Position numbers and translations under genes: made by a program. A stretch of DNA of 49,708 nucleotides. Origin: an uncultured Geobacteraceae bacterium (lineage in GTDB: Bacteria; Desulfobacterota; Desulfuromonadia; Geobacterales; Pseudopelobacteraceae). The stretch is from assembly GCA_903925005.1 (NCBI GenBank), contig CAIYDX010000119.1, positions 1-49,708 on the forward strand, written 5' to 3'. Numbering within the stretch: the stretch's first letter is position 1; the number at the start of each line of letters is the position of its first letter. Positions 16,398 to 25,268 of this stretch are shown here, piece after piece. The notes under the pieces were generated by a model. That model was not told the origin of the DNA. It saw only the letters and a list, made by a program, of their open reading frames with translations, and made no database searches.

Positions 16398-18863
16398 TCA
16401 TGCCAGCTTGAACTGTCCTACCAACTGATGAAGATTTTCGGCCAACCTCGCCAGACTGCTTGCGGCAGTGGCCGATTCTTTGGCTCCGTCGGCCGACTGT
16501 TGGGCAATATCGGTTACCCGCAGCATGGTTTTGCTTATCTCCGAGGAGGTAGCGGTCTGCTGCTCAGCCGCCGTGGCAATCTGACTGATCTGGAGTGTCG
16601 CGGAACCGATCTGATCAAGAATTTCCGTCAGGGATTGGCCCGATTTACCGGCCTCAACGGTCCCGCACTCCACCTCTTTGACACCATTATTCATGGTGGT
16701 CACCGCCTGCCTTGTTTCGTTCTGGATCGCCCGGATCATGTCGCCGACCTCTTTCGTAGCGGTGGTGGTCCGCTCGGCCAAGGCCCGAACCTCATCGGCC
16801 ACCACTGCGAACCCGCGACCCTGTTCACCGGCCCTGGCCGCTTCGATGGCGGCATTAAGAGCCAACAGGTTGGTCTGATCGGCAATGTCCTGAATGGTTC
16901 CGATAATGGCGTTGATACTATCGGAGCGTTGCTCAAGCAGGGCTATCGCCTGGGCCGCACCGTTTACCCGAGCCGCAATCCGGTTCATGACCTGCACCGT
17001 ATTATTGACCACCTTCGCCCCATCCTCGGCCGCTGCGTTGGCGCGCTGCGCCCCTTCGGCAGCCAGCTGGCAGTTCTGGGCGATGTCCCCGGAAGTGGCG
17101 GACATCTCTTCGGCTGCGGTCGATGCCGTCATGGCCTGGCCGGCGACCCTGTCCGCTCCGCTGGCGATCTGCTCGGCACTGCTGTTGAGACGGCCGGATG
17201 ATGACGTCAATTCCGCAACATTCTGCGCGACCCCGCCGATTGTATGGACCAGCTTATCCAGAAAGAGGTTGAACCAGTGGGCGGCCTCGCCGAACTCATC
17301 TTTGGACCCCTCGTCAAGACGCTTGGTCAGGTCACCTTCACCCTGGGCTATATCCTTGAGCATTGCCACCAGGCGCTGAAGTGAGCTGGTAACGCGGGCA
17401 ATGACGATGCACATGCCGATAATAGCCAGAGCGGCAACGATTAATGAAATCGTGAGAATCAAGAACGACATCCGCTTAACCATCGCGGTAACATTGGTCA
17501 CCATGGTCTCCTGGCTGTTCGCCGTCTCCTTCAGCCGCTCCTCGCCCGCCTTAACCTCCTTGAAGGTCGTTTCCCGAACCTGAGCCATGGTCTTATTCAC
17601 CAGAGACGTACTGTCGAGAATCTTCTTCTGGGTCGCGACGATCCGTTCGATGGCGACTTCCGCCCGCCTCTGCGCGCCAACGGCACTCTCGATGCTGCGT
17701 GTCAGCTTCTCCTGCTGAAACGGCAGAATTTCCTTGCGAGCAAGGGATATCTCACGCTTCAGACGCTCTATCAAGGTACTGATGTCATGTACCGATTTTT
17801 CATATGCCGCATCGGTGTCGCTCAACATCAGAATGCGGACTTTGGTTTCGAGCGACTTCATATCGGCGCTGGTAGCGGCAACCGTGTTGGTGACGATCGT
17901 TATCTTCTGCCTGGTCCCAAGAGCGGTATCGACCTCTCGCCGGTTCTTGTCGACGCGGTTCTCCATAATGTCGGTTACGGCCGCCAGCCTGAGGCTCTTG
18001 TCGGTCAGCGTATCAAGAATCTGCTTCTTGAGTGCCTGGAAGTGGGCCTCGTTTCCAGTGCCGGAGAGGAGTTCCATCTTAAGCGAAATCAAGCCGCCAT
18101 TGGGGCGAATGAACTGGTCAAAAATGGCATTGGCCGAACTTTTCACCTCTTTGACTATCGGCTCATCGACAGCCGCCCCCTGAATACTGTTGTTGATATT
18201 CTTGATCTTCTGCTTGAGGGCCAGCACCTCCGCTTTGGATCTGGCCAGGTCCAGGCCGTTGAGGGTAACCTGAATTTCCCGGAGATCAAGCATTATGTCC
18301 TTGACCGTATTGGCCGAACCAAAGAGCTGCGCGGAAGATTTGACCGCCCCGGACACCCGGCTGCTGCCGGTCTCCACCAGTCCTCCCATTTCCTGTCTGA
18401 TACCGTCCAGAGCCCTCTCCACCTGGGCAAATGAGCTGTCGGTGTCTTCCGCATCCTTCTTGAATAGAGCAATATTTTTAAGCCGTTCCTCCACCGCCTT
18501 CTGCACGGTCTCATGCAGATTGCGGTACAGCGCCGTATCGGTCTGGCTCCCCTTGCCGGCATTCAACCGGTCGATATCCTGCACTATGGTATCCATGGTC
18601 CGTTTATAGCCGTCAATGGCCGCGGAGAGCTGCCGAACCTCTTCGGTATCATTGGCCACACCCAGTCTCAACAAGTTTCCGGCCAGCCCCTCCACACTCT
18701 TTTGCAGCTCGGTGGTTTTGATCTGCAAGGGGGTGGAATGGGCCGTCAGCTGGGTAATGCTGGTCTTGATACCATGGATCGCATACAGACTTAAGGAGAC
18801 TACCAGTGCAAGTCCACCGATCATTATAGTGGAACTTAAGAGGAGACGGGTTTTGATTCTCAT
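16398..18863 (-). CDS. Methyl-accepting chemotaxis protein with long helical periplasmic region
   Basis: This 821-residue receptor has an N-terminal membrane segment ([20 protein letters not shown]), a periplasmic region of over 400 residues that looks almost entirely alpha-helical, a second membrane segment ([20 protein letters not shown]), a HAMP domain and a signalling domain. The hairpin tip is canonical: [21 protein letters not shown] followed by [20 protein letters not shown], so it should couple to CheA/CheW. There is no C-terminal CheR-binding pentapeptide (ends QLVGQFKLA). I see no Cache or PAS fold in the periplasmic part. A secreted Cache protein is encoded 18 bp upstream and probably cotranscribed, which suggests a binding-protein partner. 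Confidence 0.92.
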   Translation of the reverse strand: MRIKTRLLLSSTIMIGGLALVVSLSLYAIHGIKTSITQLTAHSTPLQIKTTELQKSVEGLAGNLLRLGVANDTEEVRQLSAAIDGYKRTMDTIVQDIDRLNAGKGSQTDTALYRNLHETVQKAVEERLKNIALFKKDAEDTDSSFAQVERALDGIRQEMGGLVETGSSRVSGAVKSSAQLFGSANTVKDIMLDLREIQVTLNGLDLARSKAEVLALKQKIKNINNSIQGAAVDEPIVKEVKSSANAIFDQFIRPNGGLISLKMELLSGTGNEAHFQALKKQILDTLTDKSLRLAAVTDIMENRVDKNRREVDTALGTRQKITIVTNTVAATSADMKSLETKVRILMLSDTDAAYEKSVHDISTLIERLKREISLARKEILPFQQEKLTRSIESAVGAQRRAEVAIERIVATQKKILDSTSLVNKTMAQVRETTFKEVKAGEERLKETANSQETMVTNVTAMVKRMSFLILTISLIVAALAIIGMCIVIARVTSSLQRLVAMLKDIAQGEGDLTKRLDEGSKDEFGEAAHWFNLFLDKLVHTIGGVAQNVAELTSSSGRLNSSAEQIASGADRVAGQAMTASTAAEEMSATSGDIAQNCQLAAEGAQRANAAAEDGAKVVNNTVQVMNRIAARVNGAAQAIALLEQRSDSINAIIGTIQDIADQTNLLALNAAIEAARAGEQGRGFAVVADEVRALAERTTTATKEVGDMIRAIQNETRQAVTTMNNGVKEVECGTVEAGKSGQSLTEILDQIGSATLQISQIATAAEQQTATSSEISKTMLRVTDIAQQSADGAKESATAASSLARLAENLHQLVGQFKLA

Positions 18864-18881
18864 AAAATTACCTTATGGCTA

Positions 18882-19328
18882 TTATTTATAGATTCCGCAG
18901 CAGAAGATCAATTCGTCGGATTTTTCGCAATAGGTGGTTTTTGCTTCCGCTTCCTTGGTCTTCGGATTTTTGTATTTGTAATCGGTCCAGCCGTTTCCCT
19001 TGGCGGTGACCGTGGCAACGATCTCCTTGCGAAACAGTTTGCCGTCGGCGTCCGGAACATCCAACAGGTTCTGGCCGATAAGTTTGTTGTTCGGATGGGC
19101 CAGCATGGTCGCTTTCAGGTCATATACGAAGATGTATAACTCTCCCAGATTAAACTGTCCTTTAGGGTTGCTAAGCTCATCGAGCGCCTTCTCCATACCG
19201 TTTGCCCTATAGAACCCCACCGCCTTCTTTGCCAGGTCAACGGCCTTTCCAGAATTGTCGCCGGCCGCATAACCACTTCCGCATGTCATAAGAATCGCCA
19301 ATGCCACTAATGCAAATAATCTATTCAT
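18882..19328 (-). CDS. Secreted single-Cache domain protein
   Basis: This 148-residue protein has a signal peptide (MNRLFALVALAILMTCGSGYAA) followed by one small Cache domain: AVGFYRANGMEKALDELSNP, GELYIFVYDLKATMLAHPNN, IGQNLLDVPDADGKLF and a closing WTDYKYKNPKTKEAEAKTTY. Cache domains normally form the outside sensor of receptors; here one stands alone as a periplasmic protein. Two cysteines sit side by side near the end (IFCCGIYK), with another in TYCEKSD. The gene is immediately upstream of the chemoreceptor at 16398-18863, 18 bp apart on the same strand, which implies that it delivers a ligand signal to that receptor. The ligand is unknown. Confidence 0.85.
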   Translation of the reverse strand: MNRLFALVALAILMTCGSGYAAGDNSGKAVDLAKKAVGFYRANGMEKALDELSNPKGQFNLGELYIFVYDLKATMLAHPNNKLIGQNLLDVPDADGKLFRKEIVATVTAKGNGWTDYKYKNPKTKEAEAKTTYCEKSDELIFCCGIYK

Positions 19329-19645
19329 GCTATCCCCCTATAGTTTTTTCCACCGACAAGGCAACTGATAGAATATTGTGAAATTCATATCAGCAAATAG
19401 AATACCAACTCTCATTAACAGCAGTAAGACACTGTAATAATGGATAGAATCATGTTTTTCAGACATGTGCGGGCGTATGAATGGATATAACACAGGTTGT
19501 AACAAACCGGGGCTGTAGCAAAAAATATTAATAGATATCGGCAGGATAGGCGAATATAATACAAGTTATGATCATAACCTTGGTTATACGCATTTGGCAG
19601 GGGGTAAAACGACGACTATTTGAGATCTAAATGTAGAGTTATGCA
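19329..19645. other. AT-rich intergenic region upstream of the Cache gene
   Basis: This 317-bp gap must hold the promoter for the Cache-chemoreceptor pair. It contains overlapping palindromes, listed separately, but I could not identify a convincing promoter of any sigma class. No gene is apparent. Confidence 0.4.
19565..19587. promoter_or_regulatory. Overlapping palindromes GTTATGATCATAAC and ATAACC-TT-GGTTAT
   Basis: A perfect 14-bp palindrome (19565-19578) shares its right half with a second inverted repeat (19574-19587), giving three GTTAT half-sites in alternating orientation. Such spacing suits cooperative binding of a dimeric regulator. It lies about 60 bp beyond the 3' end of the PH-domain gene and 240 bp from the Cache start, so the target gene is uncertain. 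Confidence 0.3.
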
Positions 19646-20023
19646 CTATTTCAGAACATGACTCGCTAAGACTTTCTGCACTTCATAGATATTCAAATCT
19701 TTATTAAACTTCTTCTCAAACGGAATTGCGTCACTGCCGATCCATATCTTCAACTCGGCATTAAGATCGAAACTCTCACCGGTCTGAACACTGAATTTTG
19801 TGATCTTGCCGTACGGTATTGACAGATATTCTATCTGCCTGCCGGAAATACCCTGTATATCAACCAGAATCAGCCTCTTGTTGGTAAACAGGAGTGTATC
19901 TCTTGCAACGACAAATCCCGCTTCAATAATCTCGCCATCGACCAGCAACTGCTTAAAGTCAGAATGATATTTCTTGGTTTCTGAAGATCCGGCATTTTTC
20001 GCATCTGCGGAAAAGAGTCCCAT
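19646..20023 (-). CDS. Bacterial PH domain protein
   Basis: This 125-residue protein matches the bacterial pleckstrin-homology-like family (bPH_1 type). Typical stretches are LLVDGEIIEAGFVVARDTLLFTNKRLILVDIQG, SGRQIEYLSIPYGKITKFSV, FDLNAELKIWIG and the end NIYEVQKVLASHVL. There is no signal peptide or membrane segment. Family members are widespread and their role is unknown; a scaffold or stress function is often supposed. It is a single gene: tRNA-Arg lies upstream with its own terminator, and a 317-bp gap lies downstream. Confidence 0.85.
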   Translation of the reverse strand: MGLFSADAKNAGSSETKKYHSDFKQLLVDGEIIEAGFVVARDTLLFTNKRLILVDIQGISGRQIEYLSIPYGKITKFSVQTGESFDLNAELKIWIGSDAIPFEKKFNKDLNIYEVQKVLASHVLK

Positions 20024-20089
20024 ACACAGCTCCCATAATTATCGGCTCATGCCCTCGCACCAGACCGCCTGGCCGGCGCAGCAAGAACA

Positions 20090-20120
20090 AAGGGGGCTAC
20101 AGACTAACTGTACCCCCCTT
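20090..20120 (-). terminator. Terminator after tRNA-Arg
   Basis: Read on the minus strand, AAGGGGG, a mismatched base, TACAG, a 5-nt loop, CTGTA, a mismatched base and CCCCCTT form a 12-bp interrupted stem followed by TTGTTCTT. It lies about 30 bp after the tRNA 3' end and before the PH-domain gene. Confidence 0.65.
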
Positions 20121-20150
20121 CATTATACCAGCATTTTTTAACATGTAAAT

Positions 20151-20227
20151 TGGTGGGCGGCACGAGATTCGAACTCGCGACCCCAGGCTTCGGAGGCCTG
20201 TACTCTATCCAGCTGAGCTAACCGCCC
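20151..20227 (-). tRNA. tRNA-Arg (anticodon CCG)
   Basis: The minus strand folds as a 77-nt tRNA with CCA encoded. The acceptor stem is GGGCGGU with GCCGCCC, the D arm contains AGCTCAGCTGGATAGAG, the anticodon stem CAGGC/GCCTG holds the loop CTCCGAA with anticodon CCG, and the T arm is TCGCGAGTTCGAATCTCGTG. CCG reads the arginine codon CGG. A TTGACT about 60 bp upstream could be its -35 box, but the matching -10 is weak. Confidence 0.96.
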
Positions 20228-20445
20228 GTCAAGCAAACTGCTATAATCTATCAATTAGAGATGATTACACTATTTAGCCGACCAACTCAAGTCAAAAATC
20301 TGTCTTTTTACTGTTTGCTCTGTTATGATGCTCGTGAAGATTTTTATTAATAAAGCACATTCATTGCTGATACTCTGCTTGGTTTCAAGCCTGTTTGCTG
20401 TCAATTTCTTGTGTGCATACTACAAACTGAAAGCGCTATAAAATA

Positions 20446-21063
20446 ATGCCGACCAAAATCAGAGTCATTGGGTTGACCGGCGGAATTGCCACCGGCAAAA
20501 GCTCGGTTGCCCGTTTTTTTTCGGAGCGGGGCATTCCGGTAATCGACGCCGACCAGCTCGCCCGCGATGTCGTCCTGCCGGGGAGCCCCGCGCTGGAACG
20601 GATAACTTCACTCTTCGGACAAGATGTACTTACGCACGACGGCGTGCTCGACCGCAAGCGCTTGGGTGCGCTTATATTTGCAGACCCAGAAAAACGTCGT
20701 CTGCTTGAAGAGATCCTCCACCCTGAAATCAGGAAGCTTTCCGAAGAACGCATTGCGCTGGCGGCTGCCGAAGGTCATCAGCGCCTGATTTACATGGCGC
20801 CGCTTCTGATTGAAGCCGGTGCGACCGACCGGGTTGATGATCTCTGGGTGGTGACGGTTTGTCCCGAAATCCAGCTGGAGCGGCTAATAAAGCGTGACGG
20901 CATAAGCCGTGAGCAGGCGGAACGTATGGTCGGCAGCCAGATGCCGCTCATTGAAAAAGAGCGCTACGGAAGTGTCGTCATTGACAACAGTGGCACCGAA
21001 GCTGAGACGCGGTTGGCATTGGAAACAGTCTGGGCAACAGAAACAGGGAGCAGCAATGAGTAA
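20446..21063 (+). CDS. coaE: Dephospho-CoA kinase
   Basis: CoaE phosphorylates the ribose 3'-OH of dephospho-CoA, the last step of coenzyme A synthesis. The 205-residue protein has the P-loop GLTGGIATGKSSV at the start, then VIDADQLARDVV, HPEIRKLSEERI, MAPLLIEAG and the lid region KRDGISREQAERMVGSQMP, all standard for the family. The ribosome site before the ATG is poor. Its stop overlaps the next gene in ATGAGTAA, so the methyltransferase is translationally coupled to it. Confidence 0.95.
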   Translation: MPTKIRVIGLTGGIATGKSSVARFFSERGIPVIDADQLARDVVLPGSPALERITSLFGQDVLTHDGVLDRKRLGALIFADPEKRRLLEEILHPEIRKLSEERIALAAAEGHQRLIYMAPLLIEAGATDRVDDLWVVTVCPEIQLERLIKRDGISREQAERMVGSQMPLIEKERYGSVVIDNSGTEAETRLALETVWATETGSSNE

Positions 21064-22288
21064 AGCGAATCATATTTTACGGCCCGGATCACTCCCGGCA
21101 AAACCGCCGGTAAGCAGACCGATCGAGAAGATCGCCATGCATGCATCCGGCACGAAACCCGCCTCAATTCTGAACTGCTTTGCCGCGGTGCCGCGCGGCG
21201 CCGAAGAGCTCGCCGCTGCTGAACTGACGGCTCTCGGAATCAACGATGCGAAGCCCGGCAAGGGGGGAGTGGCATTTCAAACCGATCAGGCAGGACTGTA
21301 CCGAGCCAACCTCTGGATGCGCACAGCCAGCCGGGTACTAGTTCAGTTGGCGCTGTTCCCCTGTTCAAGCCCGACCGAACTGTATACCGGAGTTCATGCG
21401 CTGCCCTGGCAGGAGCTGATCACCCCCGACATGACGCTGGCGGTGGACTGCTCACTGCGTGATTCGGCACTGACGCACTCCGGTTTCGTAGCGCTCAAGA
21501 CCAAGGATGCCGTTGTTGACCGTATCCGTGAATCATGCGGCAGCCGTCCGAATGTCGACACGGCCTCGCCGGATGTTCGTATCAATGTTCATCTCCATAA
21601 AAATGTCTGCACCATCAGCCTCGACAGTTCCGGCGATTCTCTCGACCGCCGCGGCTACCGGCTGGAGAGAAACGAAGCGCCGCTCCGGGAGACACTGGCT
21701 GCCGCCGTTGTCGCCCTGACAGGTTGGGATGGTTCCATACCGCTGGCGGACCCGATGTGCGGTTCAGGAACGATTCCGGTTGAGGCGGCGCTTGTTGCGG
21801 CACACATTCCGCCAGGCCTGCAGCGCGATTTCGGATTTCAGCGCTGGCTGGATTTCGATAACGCCCTCTGGAGCAGAATATGCGCGGAAGCTGAAGCCGG
21901 AATCCGCACGTTGCCGGTCGGATTGATAACCGGGTACGATCTCGATAGCAGAGCTCTGCTGCTGGCGGGGAGAAATGCCGCCAATGCGGGCCTGTCAGGA
22001 CAGATCCATTTTTTTCACGCCGCTCTGCAGGAATTCCGGCCGGAGGGGGAAAAAGGGGTAGTTATCCTTAATCCCCCTTACGGCAAGCGACTTGGAGAAG
22101 AAGAAGACTTGCGGGAACTGTACTGCCAAATCGGCGATATCATGAAGAAACGGTGTCGCGGCTGGACCGGCTACGTCTTGACCGGCAACCTTGAGCTGGC
22201 AAAATATATCGGCCTTAAGGCATCGCGGCGCTACGTACTGTTTAACGGAGCGATTGAGTGTCGACTACTGAAGTATGATTTGTATTGA
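21056..22288 (+). CDS. THUMP-domain class I SAM-dependent RNA methyltransferase (RlmL N-half/YpsC type)
   Basis: This 410-residue protein is most like the N-terminal half of RlmL, which makes N2-methylguanosine at position 2445 of 23S rRNA, or its stand-alone relative YpsC. An N-terminal ferredoxin-like/THUMP part (CFAAVPRGAEELAAAEL, FQTDQAGLYRANLWMRTASRVL, VRINVHLHKNVCTISLD) precedes the methyltransferase, with SAM motif DPMCGSGTIPVEAAL, TGYDLDSRALLLAGRNAANAG in two short stretches, and the catalytic NPPYGKRLGEEEDL. The start ATG at 21056 overlaps the coaE stop by 8 bp. The exact target nucleotide cannot be decided from sequence. Confidence 0.9.
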   Translation: MSKANHILRPGSLPAKPPVSRPIEKIAMHASGTKPASILNCFAAVPRGAEELAAAELTALGINDAKPGKGGVAFQTDQAGLYRANLWMRTASRVLVQLALFPCSSPTELYTGVHALPWQELITPDMTLAVDCSLRDSALTHSGFVALKTKDAVVDRIRESCGSRPNVDTASPDVRINVHLHKNVCTISLDSSGDSLDRRGYRLERNEAPLRETLAAAVVALTGWDGSIPLADPMCGSGTIPVEAALVAAHIPPGLQRDFGFQRWLDFDNALWSRICAEAEAGIRTLPVGLITGYDLDSRALLLAGRNAANAGLSGQIHFFHAALQEFRPEGEKGVVILNPPYGKRLGEEEDLRELYCQIGDIMKKRCRGWTGYVLTGNLELAKYIGLKASRRYVLFNGAIECRLLKYDLY

Positions 22289-22297
22289 TAAACTTGA

Positions 22298-22411
22298 TGA
22301 GGGATGAATGAACCAGATGATGGATGAATGAATCAGATGAGGGATGAGGGATGAGAAGTTCTCATTTCTCAACGGTTCTATCTCATCTCTCATCGGTTCT
22401 AAAAAAGGAAT
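22298..22411 (+). repeat. GATGAGGGATGA repeat and hairpin upstream of ylqF
   Basis: The gap contains about five imperfect copies of GATGA-type units (GATGAGGGATGAATGAA, GATGATGGATGAATGAA, GATGAGGGATGAGGGATGAG). They are followed by two copies of a CTCAACGGTTCTA/CTCATCGGTTCTA unit. The last purine-rich copy (22343-22356) pairs with TCTCATCTCTCATC (22381-22394), leaving a stem of 14 bp with one G-U. The hairpin ends 23 bp before the ylqF start. No coding function is seen; the pattern looks like slippage or a mobile repeat. Confidence 0.6.
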
Positions 22412-22417
22412 TACAAA

Positions 22418-23266
22418 ATGACGATTCGATGGTATCCGGGACATATGGGGAAGGCGCAGGAAAAGATGGCCGAGGCGATCCGCAAGATCGACGTGATTGT
22501 CGAAGTGCTCGATGCCCGCCTCCCTCTGTCCAGCTCCAATTACCAACTGGAGGAGATGCGCCGCAACAAGCCCTGCATCAAGGTATTGAACAAACATGAT
22601 CTGGCCGATCCTGCCGTCACCAAGGCCTGGGTCCGCCATTTTGAACAGGAGGCCGGGATATGCGCCCTGCCGCTTTCCGCCAAACTCCACGCCGACGCAA
22701 AACAGCTGATCAAACTCTGTCAGAAAACGGTGCCGCATCGCGGTAAGCCGGGATGGCCACTCAGGGTAATGGTTTTCGGGATTCCGAACACCGGCAAATC
22801 GACCCTGATCAACACCCTGGCCGGCAAGTCGATGGCCAAGGTCGGCGACAAGCCGGCGATCACCACCTGCGGTCAGCAGATTGACTTAAGGAACGGCATC
22901 GTCCTGTCGGACACACCCGGCATCCTCTGGCCGAACATGGACGATCAGACCGTCGCATATCGGCTGGCAACCAGCGGCGCGATCGGCGCGAGCGCTCTCG
23001 ACTATACCTGTGTCGGGCTTTTTGCCTCCGAGTTTATGATGGAGAGGTATCCGGAGCTGATGATGGCGCGCTACCAGCTATCAGAACTGCCTGAAACTCC
23101 GACCGCAATGCTTGAATCAATCGGACGCCGCCTCGGCTGTCTGATTGCAGGCGGAGAAATAGACGTTCACCGGGCAGCGGAGGCGTTTTTGAGGGAATTG
23201 CGAGCGGGAAAATTAGGACGAATAAGTCTTGAGGAGCCGGGACAGACTGCTGAAGAGGGATCGTAG
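22418..23266 (+). CDS. ylqF: Ribosome biogenesis GTPase YlqF (RbgA family)
   Basis: YlqF is a circularly permuted GTPase that acts late in assembly of the 50S subunit. The permuted order is visible: G4 NKHD at residues 58-61 comes before G1 GIPNTGKST (121-129) and G3 DTPG (165-168). The N-terminus WYPGHMGKAQEKM is a family signature. The ribosome site AAAAAAGGAA stands about 10 bp upstream of the ATG. The 282-residue length is normal, but the final codon and stop (TCG TAG) overlap the first bases of the GTAGGGGCG repeat, so the mobile repeat provides the stop codon and may have replaced a few original residues. Confidence 0.93.
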   Translation: MTIRWYPGHMGKAQEKMAEAIRKIDVIVEVLDARLPLSSSNYQLEEMRRNKPCIKVLNKHDLADPAVTKAWVRHFEQEAGICALPLSAKLHADAKQLIKLCQKTVPHRGKPGWPLRVMVFGIPNTGKSTLINTLAGKSMAKVGDKPAITTCGQQIDLRNGIVLSDTPGILWPNMDDQTVAYRLATSGAIGASALDYTCVGLFASEFMMERYPELMMARYQLSELPETPTAMLESIGRRLGCLIAGGEIDVHRAAEAFLRELRAGKLGRISLEEPGQTAEEGS

Positions 23267-23349
23267 GGGCGACCCGGTGGGTCGCCCGGTTGCAACAGGC
23301 AACTATGGCGGATATTGCATCAAGGGCGATCCGCCGGGTCGCCCCTACG
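23262..23349. repeat. GTAGGGGCG palindromic element, copy 1
   Basis: An 88-bp unit begins CGTAGGGGCGACCCGG and ends with the perfect 16-bp complement. The interior adds GGGTCGCCCGG and GGGCGATCCGCC segments, so the strand can fold into a branched hairpin. It sits exactly between the convergent ylqF and cytochrome genes and supplies the ylqF stop. Related copies are at 25240-25268 and 49612-49700. Confidence 0.8.
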
Positions 23350-23355
23350 GAACGG

Positions 23356-23667
23356 TTATCGTTTGAACTTGTGGCAAAACAGGCACCGGTTCTTGGCCGG
23401 ATGATTCGGGGGAAACGGCACCTTCATTTCCTTATGACACGGCTCGCAGTACACTTCGGCGCCCTTCTTGTCAGGCTTATAAAAAGCCCGCGTGAAGATA
23501 GAGGCGTCCGGGCCGGGCGCATTTTTAAATGCGGCATCATAGGCAATTTTATGCATCGGATTATTCGGCACCAGCGTCGTCTTCTCTTTTCCCGATATAC
23601 CGATGAAGATCCCCAGCACCGCAACAACCACTGCTATAAATATCCAGTCACGCTTATCAATTTTCAT
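23356..23667 (-). CDS. Membrane-anchored di-heme c-type cytochrome, small
   Basis: This 103-residue protein has one N-terminal membrane segment (WIFIAVVVAVLGIFIGI, residues 8-24) and two c-type heme motifs at its C-terminus, CEPCH (74-78) and CLFCH (95-99). His39 and His89 could serve as distal ligands. The topology puts the hemes in the periplasm, where it would carry electrons near the inner membrane. It follows a small membrane protein (24028-23690) by 22 bp on the same strand, so the two may form a complex. I do not recognise a named ortholog. The gene ends 7 bp from a GTAGGGGCG repeat. Confidence 0.88.
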   Translation of the reverse strand: MKIDKRDWIFIAVVVAVLGIFIGISGKEKTTLVPNNPMHKIAYDAAFKNAPGPDASIFTRAFYKPDKKGAEVYCEPCHKEMKVPFPPNHPAKNRCLFCHKFKR

Positions 23668-23689
23668 ACAAACAATTCCTTACTATCTA

Positions 23690-24028
23690 TCAGTCGGATT
23701 TTATTAATGAGAAATAAATAACCACACCGCCGACCAACAAGCCGCCGCCGATAAACGGCAGCGTCGATGCCATGGAGAGGCTGTCATCTGGTGACGGCAT
23801 TGTATAGCGTACGATCAAAGCGATGCTGAACAGTGAAAAAAGGCCAAGAAGCGCGGTCTTTGACCGTTTGATTACCCCAAAGAAAAAGATGACTACAATC
23901 AGAAAAAGTACTGCCGGGTGAGAAAAAACCAGTTTAACGTTGAGATGCTGCATGGTTTCGATCAGATTCGACGTTTCAAACGGTCGCAATGTTTCAACAG
24001 TTTTATTGATCAACGACTGTTTGTCCAT
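23690..24028 (-). CDS. Small inner-membrane protein upstream of the di-heme cytochrome
   Basis: This protein of about 112 residues has a soluble helical start (MDKQSLINKTVETLRPFETS) and three hydrophobic stretches: HPAVLFLIVVIFFFGVI, TALLGLFSLFSIALIV and FIGGGLLVGGVVIYFSLI. I do not recognise the family. The ATG at 24028 follows a G-rich tract; an in-frame ATG at 24064 would add 12 residues. It is 22 bp upstream of the di-heme cytochrome gene, so a shared role as a membrane anchor or quinone-side partner is possible, but that is inference. dnaJ ends close upstream. Confidence 0.7.
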   Translation of the reverse strand: MDKQSLINKTVETLRPFETSNLIETMQHLNVKLVFSHPAVLFLIVVIFFFGVIKRSKTALLGLFSLFSIALIVRYTMPSPDDSLSMASTLPFIGGGLLVGGVVIYFSLIKSD

Positions 24029-24073
24029 CAGATCCACCCCCCGAAAACTGAACACGCCTTGCAATTATATACG

Positions 24074-25210
24074 TTAACTGATAAAATCCATAACCTTATC
24101 AAGAAATCCTTTTTTCATCGGATGCACATCCTCGCCGCTGATCCTGGCGAACTCTTCCAATAGCTCTTTCTGCTTTTTATTGAGGTTGGTAGGGGTCTCG
24201 ATCCGGATGACTACCAGCTGATCGCCTCGACCATATCCCTGAAGAGAAGGGATACCTTTCCCTTTCAGGCGATATATCTTTCCCGACTGGGTCCCGTCAG
24301 GTATTTTCATGGCAACCTTGCCGTCCAGAGTCGGTACTTCCAGCTCACATCCAAGCGAAGCCTGAATGAAACTAATCGGAATTTCACAGATGACGTTATT
24401 CTCCTCACGCTGGAAAATCGGATGTTCCCTGACATTAATCGCGACATACAGATCGCCGTTGGGGCCACCCTTCCCTTGTCCCCCCTCGCCGGTCACCTTG
24501 AGTCGCGAACCGGTCTCGACTCCGCCAGGAACCTTGATGGAGAGCGTTTTGCTGTCTTTTGTACTCCCCTTGCCGCGACAATCCGGACAGGGATCGTCCA
24601 CGACCTTCCCCTCACCGTTGCACTGACCGCAAGTTTTGCTGACGCTGAAAAAACCTTGCTGATAGCGGACCTGGCCCGCTCCGCGGCAAGTCGGACAGAC
24701 TTTGGGATCGGTGCCGGGCCTTGAGCCTGAACCGTTGCAGGTGACGCAACGTTTGGCGAAAGGGACTTCGATCTTTTTTTCAACACCGAAAGCCGCCTCT
24801 TCGAAGCTTATCTCCATGTTGTAAAGCAGATCGTCGCCACGCCGACCCTGAGTGCGGCCTCTACCGGCACCGGCACCGGCTCCGAATATGTCGCCGAAAA
24901 TATCGCCGAAAATATCGCCAAACGGGGTTCCAGCACCAAAACCGCCAAAACCGCCACCCGAGCCCCCCCCCGCACCGGAAACAGCCGCGTGCCCAAACTG
25001 ATCATACTGGGCGCGTTTCTGTGGATCCGAAAGGATCTCATACGCTTCCGAAGCTTCCTTGAACTTTTCTTCCGAAGCTTTGTCTCCAGGGTTCTTGTCA
25101 GGATGGAACTGAATCGCCACCTTCCTGAAGGCTTTTTTTATCTCGGTTTCAGAGGCGTTGCGATGAACTCCGAGCACCTCATAATAATCACGTTTTTCAC
25201 CGTTTGCCAC
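24074..25210 (-). CDS. dnaJ: Chaperone DnaJ
   Basis: DnaJ delivers unfolded proteins to DnaK and stimulates its ATPase. The 378-residue protein has the J domain with HPD in [10 protein letters not shown], a Gly/Phe region, four zinc-binding repeats ([32 protein letters not shown]) and the C-terminal substrate domains. The Gly/Phe region carries a tandem GDIF repeat in three copies, encoded by near-identical 12-bp units at about 24885-24920. It is the last gene of the hrcA-grpE-dnaK-dnaJ operon; a perfect GTAGGGGCG palindrome lies between dnaK and dnaJ. Confidence 0.97.
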   Translation of the reverse strand: MANGEKRDYYEVLGVHRNASETEIKKAFRKVAIQFHPDKNPGDKASEEKFKEASEAYEILSDPQKRAQYDQFGHAAVSGAGGGSGGGFGGFGAGTPFGDIFGDIFGDIFGAGAGAGRGRTQGRRGDDLLYNMEISFEEAAFGVEKKIEVPFAKRCVTCNGSGSRPGTDPKVCPTCRGAGQVRYQQGFFSVSKTCGQCNGEGKVVDDPCPDCRGKGSTKDSKTLSIKVPGGVETGSRLKVTGEGGQGKGGPNGDLYVAINVREHPIFQREENNVICEIPISFIQASLGCELEVPTLDGKVAMKIPDGTQSGKIYRLKGKGIPSLQGYGRGDQLVVIRIETPTNLNKKQKELLEEFARISGEDVHPMKKGFLDKVMDFIS

Positions 25211-25239
25211 AATAGATTCCTTTATATCTTGAAATGCGT

Positions 25240-25268
25240 GTAGGGGCGGGTTTAAAACCCGCCCCTAC
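25240..25268. repeat. GTAGGGGCG palindrome, copy 2 (minimal)
   Basis: GTAGGGGCGGGTTT and its exact complement flank a single A, giving a perfect 29-bp palindrome in the dnaK-dnaJ gap. In mRNA this would be a long, very stable hairpin with a short loop, able to lower dnaJ expression relative to dnaK. The ends match those of the larger elements at 23262 and 49612. Confidence 0.8.

Noticed and set aside
20909..21055. Longer N-terminus for the RNA methyltransferase
   Set aside because: The frame is open upstream but lies inside coaE; the ATG at 21056 overlaps the coaE stop in the usual ATGAGTAA manner.
22298..22411. CRISPR array
   Set aside because: The GATGA units are short, imperfect and without uniform spacers, and no cas gene is near.
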